This document shows positions 6,505-11,947 of a stretch of 11,947 nucleotides of DNA, one piece after another. This DNA comes from Owenweeksia sp964619125 (lineage in GTDB: Bacteria > Bacteroidota > Bacteroidia > Flavobacteriales > Schleiferiaceae), in the NCBI GenBank assembly GCA_964619125.1, contig CAZUCA010000078.1, forward strand, positions 1-11,947, read 5' to 3'. The position numbers and the translations under genes are program-made. The notes beneath the pieces were generated by a model. The model worked only from the letters and a program-made list of their open reading frames with translations. It was not told the DNA's origin and ran no database searches. Within the stretch, counting starts at the first letter, position 1; each line of letters starts with the position of its first letter.

Positions 6505-7043
6505 GTCGTCTGAGGACTCTCGAAGCCCTTGGCGTAGTTTCAGGCCTTAGCTACACCCTTTTAATTACCGAAGGAATCGTGTGGTGTTGGCTCTTCGCCC
6601 TGATCAGCTCCACCATCTACCTCTACCTATGCTTTAAGAAGCGCATTTATGCCGAATCGCTGCTACAGCTGTTTTACCTCTTTGCGGCGGTGTATGGCTG
6701 GGTACACTGGAATGAGAACGGCGGTGAACTTGGCCTTAGCCTGAGCTGGAAACTACATGCAATGGTGATCCTAAGTGGCGGGGCGCTGGTTTTACTTTCG
6801 GGTTACCTGTTGCGGAGCCTTTCCGATGCCGCCACTCCCTTTGTTGATTCTTTCACCACCGTTTTTGCGGTATTCGCCACCTTAATGATGATCAACCTTA
6901 TACCCGATAATTGGTATTATTGGATAGTGATCGACAGCGTGTCGATCTGGCTCTACCTCAACCGGCGTCTGTATCTTACCGCAGCCCTGTTTCTGGTATA
7001 TACCATTTTAGCAATCAACGGGTTAATCCAATGGGTGTACTAA
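6501..7043 (+). CDS. PnuC-family transporter, probable thiamine transporter (PnuT-like)
   Basis: An integral membrane protein of 180 residues with six to seven hydrophobic segments. PnuC-family signatures are present: AESLLQLFYLFAAVYGWVHW (51-70), FVDSFTT (114-120) and NWYYWIVIDSVSIWLYL (137-153). PnuC proteins carry out facilitated diffusion of a nucleoside-like vitamin (nicotinamide riboside, or thiamine for PnuT) that is trapped inside by phosphorylation. The kinase in the next overlapping gene fits that scheme. Context (YkoF-like protein upstream, TPP riboswitch downstream) favours thiamine over nicotinamide riboside, but this is inference. Automatic annotation would probably call it nicotinamide riboside transporter. 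The start is fixed by the ATGA overlap with the previous gene. Confidence 0.88.
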   Translation: MSRLRTLEALGVVSGLSYTLLITEGIVWCWLFALISSTIYLYLCFKKRIYAESLLQLFYLFAAVYGWVHWNENGGELGLSLSWKLHAMVILSGGALVLLSGYLLRSLSDAATPFVDSFTTVFAVFATLMMINLIPDNWYYWIVIDSVSIWLYLNRRLYLTAALFLVYTILAINGLIQWVY

Positions 7044-7582
7044 CCAAAATCGTACTTACCGGCCCTGAATCCAGTGGCAAGTCGCAGTTATGCAGGCAGT
7101 TAGCCGAACATTTCCAGGCTCCTTTTGCCTCCGAATATGCGCGTATTTTTCTTGAGCAACATGGCCCCGGCTATGACTTTGCCATGCTTGACAAAATAAG
7201 AAGCGGCCATCACCAGCACCAACAGTCAACCCTAAGCCGCCCGGTAGCGCTGGCCTTCCTTGACACCGACCTGATCAACTTCCTGGTATGGGAAAAACTG
7301 GTTTTTGCCCAGGTACACAATGAGCTGGTGGATGAACTCTTTGACGAGATCGACCACCACTACCTGATATGTTATCCCGACCTGCCCTGGACCCCGGATC
7401 CACTGCGGGAAAACCCGGAAAACCGTATCGATATTTTTGAAGCCCACCGTCGTGAAATAGAGAAAAGGGGGCGCTCCTATCGCATCGTTAAAGGCCATGG
7501 CTTTGAGCGCTTTAAAAACGCCATTGCCGCTGTAGAAGAACTTTTGGCCGAAAACGCTGGGCAATCCCGCACAGCGCCGTAG
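7031..7582 (+). CDS. NadR-like P-loop kinase (candidate thiamine or nicotinamide riboside kinase)
   Basis: A 183-residue ATP-binding protein resembling the C-terminal ribosylnicotinamide kinase domain of NadR (AAA_28 type). The Walker A motif GPESSGKS is at 11-18; LDTD (77-80) is the Walker-B-like acidic pair; PWTPDPLRENPENR (119-132) corresponds to the conserved PWxxDxLR region of NadR kinases. The NadR N-terminal regulator and nicotinamide-mononucleotide adenylyltransferase domains are absent. The ATG at 7031 places Walker A near the N-terminus as expected and overlaps the transporter gene by 13 bases, suggesting translational coupling. In the thiamine context it may phosphorylate imported thiamine; phosphorylation of nicotinamide riboside remains the default for the family. 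No ThiN-type pyrophosphokinase is in the window. Confidence 0.85.
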   Translation: MGVLTKIVLTGPESSGKSQLCRQLAEHFQAPFASEYARIFLEQHGPGYDFAMLDKIRSGHHQHQQSTLSRPVALAFLDTDLINFLVWEKLVFAQVHNELVDELFDEIDHHYLICYPDLPWTPDPLRENPENRIDIFEAHRREIEKRGRSYRIVKGHGFERFKNAIAAVEELLAENAGQSRTAP

Positions 7583-7587
7583 CTTTG
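7557..7587 (+). promoter_or_regulatory. Candidate promoter for the TPP-riboswitch transcript
   Basis: TAGCTTTG (7580-7587) matches TAnnTTTG exactly and overlaps the TAG stop codon of the kinase gene. Nineteen bases upstream is CTGG (7557-7560), a poor match to TTTG. The predicted start near 7593 lies just ahead of the aptamer, as a riboswitch-controlled gene requires, so the receptor can be transcribed separately from the operon before it. Confidence 0.5.
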
Positions 7588-7604
7588 CCGCAGATTTATA
7601 TCTC

Positions 7605-7682
7605 ATAAGGGGTGTCCTGCCTGGCGGCGGGGCTGAGATTACACCCATAGAACCTGGGCGGGTAATGCTGCCAAGGGATTGG
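7605..7682 (+). ncRNA. TPP riboswitch (THI element)
   Basis: A thiamine pyrophosphate aptamer in the leader of the TonB receptor. Helices seen: P2 GGGTGT (7610-7615) with ACACCC (7641-7646); P3 CCTGCC (7616-7621) with GGCGGG (7626-7631); the conserved GCTGAGA (7632-7638), which binds the pyrimidine ring; P4 CCT (7653-7655) with AGG (7674-7676); and P5 GGCGG (7657-7661) with CTGCC (7668-7672) enclosing GTAATG, followed by AAGGGA. GAACCTGG and GGGTAATG are the classic THI-box core. P1 is weak by eye (about 3 bp). Rising intracellular TPP should switch the downstream receptor off. Confidence 0.95.
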
Positions 7683-7706
7683 TTTTTTTATTCAACACAA
7701 ATATTC

Positions 7707-7740
7707 ACCTAAGCGAGTAATAGCCCCTTTTATTCGTGGT
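7707..7740 (+). promoter_or_regulatory. Leader hairpin between TPP aptamer and receptor start
   Basis: CGAGTAA (7714-7720) pairs with TTATTCG (7730-7736), with one G-T pair, extended by ACC/GGT across a small internal loop. The 9-base loop TAGCCCCTT exposes CCCCTT, which is complementary to AAGGGG (7607-7612) at the 5' edge of the aptamer. A small A/T stem (TAAAAT 7740-7745, ATTTTA 7750-7755) follows just before the ATG at 7758. These are candidates for the riboswitch expression platform. Confidence 0.45.
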
Positions 7741-7757
7741 AAAATTCTGATTTTATC

Positions 7758-10193
7758 ATGAAGAAGCTATTTGCTTTTGCTGCCTTGCTGGCATTGAGCC
7801 CTCTGTTAAGGGCCCAATCTGTTACCGGTATTGTAACTGACGAGGCGGGCGAGCCCTTGATGGGGGCCACCGTTACCGTAATTCCCGGCGGTGCAGGCAC
7901 CGTTACCGATCAATTTGGCTACTACCGCCTCAAACTCAAGGAGGAGGGATCCTATGAGCTGGAGGCCAGCTTTATGGGCTACCAGCCAAAGAGCAAAACT
8001 ATTCTGCTGGAAGCGCAGATGATGAAGCTCGATTTTAAACTGGAAGAAAAAGACGAGCTACTGGACGCTGTGAATATTTCGGCGGTGAGAGCGGCAGAGA
8101 ATACCCCCATAGCCAAAAGCAACCTCAGTGAAGAGCAGATTGAGGCCCGTGACCAGGGCCGCGATATGCCTTTTATTTTAAGGGACCTGCCCTCCACGGT
8201 TGTGAGCTCCGATGCCGGGGCCGGTATCGGTTATACCGGCATGCGCATTCGTGGCAGTGATATCACCCGCATTAATGTAACGGTAAATGGTATTCCCCTC
8301 AACGATCCGGAGAGTCATGGTGTATTTTGGGTTAACACCCCTGACCTGGCCAGCAGCACCAACAGCCTGCAAGTACAGCGCGGGGTGGGCACCTCTACCA
8401 ATGGCGCCGGGGCTTTTGGTGCCAGCATAAACCTGCTGACCAGCGGCATGCCCAGCAAGCCCTACGCCGCCAGCGAACTTACCGCCGGTTCTTTTAACAC
8501 TCTTAAAAGCAACCTCCAGGTAGGCAGTGGCCTGCTCAACAATCATTGGGCAGTAGAAGCACGCTTGTCATCCATCCAGAGCGATGGTTTTATTGACCGT
8601 GCCCAGTCTGACCTGCGCTCTTATTACCTCTCCGGCAGTTATTTCTCCAAAAACACCAGTGTTCAGCTCATCCATTTTGGTGGCGCCGAAAGAACCTACC
8701 AGGCCTGGTGGGGTATTCCCGAAGCTAAACTCAATAACAACGATAGCCTTTTGCAGGCCCATATAGCCCGCAATGAATACCGCCCCACCGATTCGGCCAA
8801 TTTGGTGGAATCTGATCCCCGCACTTATAACTATTACACTTACGAAAACGAGGTAGATAACTACAAGCAGGATCACTACCAGCTTCACCTCTCCCATCGT
8901 TTTGGCCAAAGACTGTCCGCCAATATGGCTCTCCACTATACCTGGGGCCGGGGATATTATGAGCAGTACCGCAATAATGACGAACTGGCCCATTACGGTC
9001 TCAACCCGGTAATACTTGGTAGCGATACCATTGCCAGCAGTGACATAATCCGCCGGCGCTGGCTCAACAACGGCTTAGCGGGAGCCACCTACAGTATAGA
9101 GCACGAAACCCGCTTTGTAAACCTTACCCTGGGCGGCGCTCTCAATCGTTATGACGGCGATCACTATGGTGAAATAATCTGGGCCCGTTATGCCAGCGAC
9201 AGCGAACTCGGCGATCGCTATTACGATAACAACAGCATTAAGTACGATGGCAATAGCTATTTAAAAGCCAGCCTTGACCTTGGGGACCTCAGTGCTTATG
9301 CCGATTTGCAATACCGGGTGGTGACCTATACTGGTAATGGCATTGATGATGGGGGTAGCAATATCGCCATCGACGACCGTTATGACTTCTTAAATCCCAA
9401 GGCGGGTTTTAGTTATGACCTTGCCAACAGGCAGCGGGTATATGCTTCGGTAGCCGTAGCTCACCGCGAACCGGTTCGCAGCGACTTCCTCGATGCCCCC
9501 ACTAATCTCTACCCCCAGCCTGAGCAATTAACCGATTATGAAGCCGGCTATGAATGGTCTCCCCGCACCAGCCTTATAAGCGCCAATCTCTACTACATGC
9601 ACTACCGGGATCAATTGGTGCTTACGGGTCAGCTCAATGATGTAGGTTCGCCCATCAGGGTTAATGTACCGGAAAGCTATCGCCTGGGCGTAGAATTAGT
9701 GGTGCAGCATAAGGTCAATAGCTGGTTACAGATTGGGGGTAACCTTAGCCTGAGTGAAAACAGGATACTGGACTACACGGACTACGTTTTTGACTACGGC
9801 AGTGGCAGCTACGACACCACTCACTTCAGCAGCACTGACATCTCTTTTTCACCCGGGGCAGTGGGTAGTCTAGAGTTGGCCGTGCAACCCTTTCAGGGCT
9901 TCCAGCTTAGCCTGCTCGGCAAATACGTAGGCCGGCAATACCTTGACAATACCACCAGCATTGCAAAGAGCCTCAAGCCTTACACCGTTACCGACTTACG
10001 CCTGCAATACGATATACCGCAAAAGTTTGCCCGCAGGCTGCAGTTGCACCTGCTCATATCCAATTTGATGGACGTGGACTACGCACCGAATGGCTACACT
10101 TACAGCTACATATGGGGCGAAAAGGTGACCGAGAACTTTTACTACCCCATGGCTGGCATCAACTTTTTAGGGGGAATTAAACTGGGTTTTTAG
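7758..10193 (+). CDS. TonB-dependent receptor, probable thiamine/precursor uptake
   Basis: An 811-residue outer-membrane receptor powered by TonB-ExbBD. Residues 1-19 are a signal peptide (MKKLFAFAALLALSPLLRA). Residues 21-97 form a carboxypeptidase-regulatory-like Ig-type domain (VTGIVTDEAGEPLMGATV). The plug runs from about 112 to 229 with RIRGSDITRINVTVNGIPLN and RGVGTSTNGAGAFG, then the 22-strand barrel to residue 811, ending GGIKLGF with the C-terminal Phe typical of outer-membrane proteins. The length suits this class; SusC-type proteins are longer, and no SusD partner follows. The substrate is inferred from the TPP riboswitch in its leader and the thiamine-type transport genes upstream. 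It may carry thiamine, HMP or a thiamine ester. A strong terminator follows. Confidence 0.95.
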   Translation: MKKLFAFAALLALSPLLRAQSVTGIVTDEAGEPLMGATVTVIPGGAGTVTDQFGYYRLKLKEEGSYELEASFMGYQPKSKTILLEAQMMKLDFKLEEKDELLDAVNISAVRAAENTPIAKSNLSEEQIEARDQGRDMPFILRDLPSTVVSSDAGAGIGYTGMRIRGSDITRINVTVNGIPLNDPESHGVFWVNTPDLASSTNSLQVQRGVGTSTNGAGAFGASINLLTSGMPSKPYAASELTAGSFNTLKSNLQVGSGLLNNHWAVEARLSSIQSDGFIDRAQSDLRSYYLSGSYFSKNTSVQLIHFGGAERTYQAWWGIPEAKLNNNDSLLQAHIARNEYRPTDSANLVESDPRTYNYYTYENEVDNYKQDHYQLHLSHRFGQRLSANMALHYTWGRGYYEQYRNNDELAHYGLNPVILGSDTIASSDIIRRRWLNNGLAGATYSIEHETRFVNLTLGGALNRYDGDHYGEIIWARYASDSELGDRYYDNNSIKYDGNSYLKASLDLGDLSAYADLQYRVVTYTGNGIDDGGSNIAIDDRYDFLNPKAGFSYDLANRQRVYASVAVAHREPVRSDFLDAPTNLYPQPEQLTDYEAGYEWSPRTSLISANLYYMHYRDQLVLTGQLNDVGSPIRVNVPESYRLGVELVVQHKVNSWLQIGGNLSLSENRILDYTDYVFDYGSGSYDTTHFSSTDISFSPGAVGSLELAVQPFQGFQLSLLGKYVGRQYLDNTTSIAKSLKPYTVTDLRLQYDIPQKFARRLQLHLLISNLMDVDYAPNGYTYSYIWGEKVTENFYYPMAGINFLGGIKLGF

Positions 10194-10228
10194 TTTCTGA
10201 ACACCTCATTTTATAATTTCGCAACCTG

Positions 10229-10259
10229 CCCCAAAGCCCCATGCTTTGGGGCTTTTTTT
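10229..10259 (+). terminator. Terminator between the two receptor genes
   Basis: CCCCAAAG (10229-10236), loop CCCCATG, CTTTGGGG (10244-10251), then C and seven T. A second register (AAAGCCCCA with TGGGGCTTT) is also possible. It ends the riboswitch-controlled transcript 36 bases after the receptor stop codon. Confidence 0.92.
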
Positions 10260-10280
10260 ATAAGTTAGAAGAACACAACA

Positions 10281-11947
10281 ATGAAAAAGTACCTGTTTTA
10301 CCTGGCCGGGCTAGCCAGTATTCCTCTCACCGGACAGGATTTAGTACTAGACACGGCAGTAGTATCTGCCTCCCACTTTCAAACTAACCTCAGGGAAGCC
10401 AACCGAAATGTAATGGTACTCAAAGGCGATGAAATCAGCCAGGCACCGGTAAACACTGTGGCCGAACTACTGGATTTTGCCGCCGGGATTGATGCCCGCC
10501 AAAGAGGAATATTTGGCACCCAAACCGACCTCAGCATACGCGGGGGCAGCTTTGAGCAGGTTTTGGTCCTACTCAATGGTGTACGCCTGAGCGACCCGCA
10601 AACCGGGCACCACCTGATGAATCTGCCAGTGCAGAAATCCGATATTGAACGGATTGAAATCCTGATGGGCGGGGGCTCCTATATTTTTGGCGGCACTGCC
10701 TTTAGCGGGGCGGTAAACATTATCACTAAAGAGGCCAGCAGTAACCAGACTGAAATTGATCTGTCAGCGGGATCTTTTGGCTCTATCAGCCTGGGCCTGG
10801 GCCAGCGCCTGACCGGCGAAAATCACCAGAGCTCAATTTCATTGAGTCATTCCCGGTCGGCGGGTTTCAAAGAAAACACTGACTTCAACCACAATAACCT
10901 GGCAGCCCAGAGCCGCATCACTCTGGGCGAGCAAAAGCTCAACCTGAGTGGCGGTTACAGCTGGCAACAATTCGGTGCGCAGAGTTTCTACTCCGACAAC
11001 TTCCCGGATCAGTTTGAGAAAACCCGTACCCTCTTTGTAAATGCCGGTATGCAATCTGGTGAAAAGCTACAGCTGAACCGTCAGTTGTATTGGCGCCGCA
11101 ACTGGGATGAGTTCCAACTCTTCAGAGAAGGTGACGACTACTACCAGTACCAAAACGGCTATTATGTGATGGCAAATGATACTGCCCCGGGATGGTATGG
11201 TGGTCACAACTACCACCGCAGCGATGTAATGGGTGCCAAACTGGAGGCGAAGTTTAGCAGCCGGGCGGGCAAAACTGCTCTGTCCGCTGACTATCGCTAC
11301 GAAGGCATTATCAGCAATAATCTCGGCGACAGCCTGGCGGCCCCGATTGATGTCAACAACAGCCGCGGCAGCTACTACCTGGGGCAGCAACGCCACAACG
11401 TTTCCCTGGCAGCTGAGCAAAGCAAAAAGTTCGGGGCACTTAGCCTTTCGGGAGCCTTGCTGATAAATTACAACACGGCTTACCAAAGCGGTTTTTACCC
11501 GGCTCTTACCGCTGGTTACTTATTTAGCAGGCAACATAAAATATACAGCTCCATCAACCGTTCATTCCGCCTGCCCAGCTATACCGATCTCTACTACCGT
11601 CTTGGCGGTGCCGTAGGCAGTAAAGACCTTAAGCCGGAAAACTCTCTTAACTATGAGATTGGCTATAAGCACCTGGGTGAGAACAGCTTTTTCAACCTCA
11701 GCCTCTTCCGTCGCGAGGGCAGCGATATTATTGACTGGATTCAGCAATGCGACACCTGCGAACTGCGGGCCAGCAATACCACCGAGGTGAACTTCAACGG
11801 CCTGGAAGCGAGCTACCGCTGGCAGAACGCCCCCTGGTTGAAAAGCTTGAAATTCGATTTTATCGAGCTCGGTTACAGCCATCTCTTCACCGATAAAGAG
11901 GAGTTTGACTATCAATCCCTTTACGTATTTGACTATCTGAAAAACAA
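10281..11947 (+). CDS. BtuB-like TonB-dependent receptor (partial)
   Basis: The frame opens at ATG 10281 and is unbroken to the right edge; 555 residues are visible and the C-terminal barrel strands are missing. Residues 1-18 are a signal peptide (MKKYLFYLAGLASIPLTG). Unlike the preceding receptor there is no carboxypeptidase-like domain: a TonB box DTAVVSAS (24-31), close to that of E. coli BtuB, follows directly. The plug covers about 35-150, with LSIRGGSFEQVLVLLNGVRLSDPQ and GGTAFSGAVNIIT. Barrel motifs such as NRSFRLPSYTDLYYR and LKPENSLNYEIGYK fit the BtuB/FepA class. Cobalamin is the usual annotation, but no cobalamin riboswitch precedes it, so the substrate is open. Cys490 and Cys493 form a CxxC in a probable surface loop. 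Confidence 0.92.
   Translation, partial: MKKYLFYLAGLASIPLTGQDLVLDTAVVSASHFQTNLREANRNVMVLKGDEISQAPVNTVAELLDFAAGIDARQRGIFGTQTDLSIRGGSFEQVLVLLNGVRLSDPQTGHHLMNLPVQKSDIERIEILMGGGSYIFGGTAFSGAVNIITKEASSNQTEIDLSAGSFGSISLGLGQRLTGENHQSSISLSHSRSAGFKENTDFNHNNLAAQSRITLGEQKLNLSGGYSWQQFGAQSFYSDNFPDQFEKTRTLFVNAGMQSGEKLQLNRQLYWRRNWDEFQLFREGDDYYQYQNGYYVMANDTAPGWYGGHNYHRSDVMGAKLEAKFSSRAGKTALSADYRYEGIISNNLGDSLAAPIDVNNSRGSYYLGQQRHNVSLAAEQSKKFGALSLSGALLINYNTAYQSGFYPALTAGYLFSRQHKIYSSINRSFRLPSYTDLYYRLGGAVGSKDLKPENSLNYEIGYKHLGENSFFNLSLFRREGSDIIDWIQQCDTCELRASNTTEVNFNGLEASYRWQNAPWLKSLKFDFIELGYSHLFTDKEEFDYQSLYVFDYLKN

Noticed and set aside
6911..7030. Longer N-terminus for the NadR-like kinase starting at 6911
   Set aside because: The extra 40 residues are an out-of-frame reading of the PnuC-type gene; starting at 7031 puts Walker A at residues 11-18 as in the family.
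8178..8993. Minus-strand frames of 122 and 141 residues inside the first TonB receptor, and similar ones at 10839-11915
   Set aside because: They follow from the codon bias of the receptor genes on the plus strand; no domain, promoter or start context supports them.
10194..10280. Cobalamin riboswitch before the BtuB-like receptor
   Set aside because: There are only 87 bases, mostly taken by a terminator, and no B12-box (AGYCMGgAgaCCKGCcd-like) sequence is seen.
7758..11947. SusC/SusD-type glycan uptake pair
   Set aside because: The first receptor has a TPP riboswitch and no SusD-like lipoprotein follows; the second gene is another TonB receptor.

Overview
The window looks like chromosomal DNA of a Bacteroidota bacterium, probably a free-living Flavobacteriales/Cytophagales-like lineage (the order is a guess). 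Supporting signs: promoters of the Bacteroidota type (TTTG, about 19 nt, TAnnTTTG), most clearly at the initiator tRNA and ahcY; start codons without Shine-Dalgarno sequences; a group II geranylgeranylglyceryl phosphate synthase; and TonB-dependent receptors with an N-terminal carboxypeptidase-regulatory-like domain. There are no insertion sequences, phage genes or CRISPR arrays, and genes are tightly packed.

Layout. 1-430 (-) is a PaaY/gamma-carbonic-anhydrase-like hexapeptide-repeat protein that runs off the left edge. 608-811 holds a 52-bp inverted repeat and the initiator tRNA-fMet gene (-) with its own terminator and a consensus promoter. 955-1053 (+) is a possible 32-residue membrane protein whose end overlaps the next operon. 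1036-3286 (-) is a three-gene two-component operon with overlapping genes: PAS histidine kinase, AraC-type response regulator, then a stand-alone receiver protein. 3375-4691 (-) is ahcY (S-adenosylhomocysteine hydrolase), with its terminator and promoter. Divergent from it are a Sfp-type phosphopantetheinyl transferase (4778-5416) and then a run of co-directional genes: GGGP synthase, a YkoF/MTH1187-like thiamine-binding protein, a PnuC-family transporter and a NadR-like kinase (5484-7582). Between 7583 and 7757 lies a TPP riboswitch leader that controls a large TonB-dependent receptor (7758-10193). After a strong terminator comes a second, BtuB-like receptor (10281 to the right edge, incomplete).

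How the parts fit. The right half reads as a thiamine uptake module. The riboswitch-controlled receptor would bring thiamine, or a precursor, across the outer membrane. The YkoF-like protein would bind it. The PnuC-family protein (PnuT-like) would move it across the inner membrane, and the NadR-like P-loop kinase, which lacks the NadR adenylyltransferase domain, would trap it by phosphorylation. The thiamine assignment for the PnuC and NadR-like proteins rests on context and is inference; nicotinamide riboside is the default substrate of those families. The left half is housekeeping and regulation: SAM-cycle recycling, translation initiation and signal transduction.
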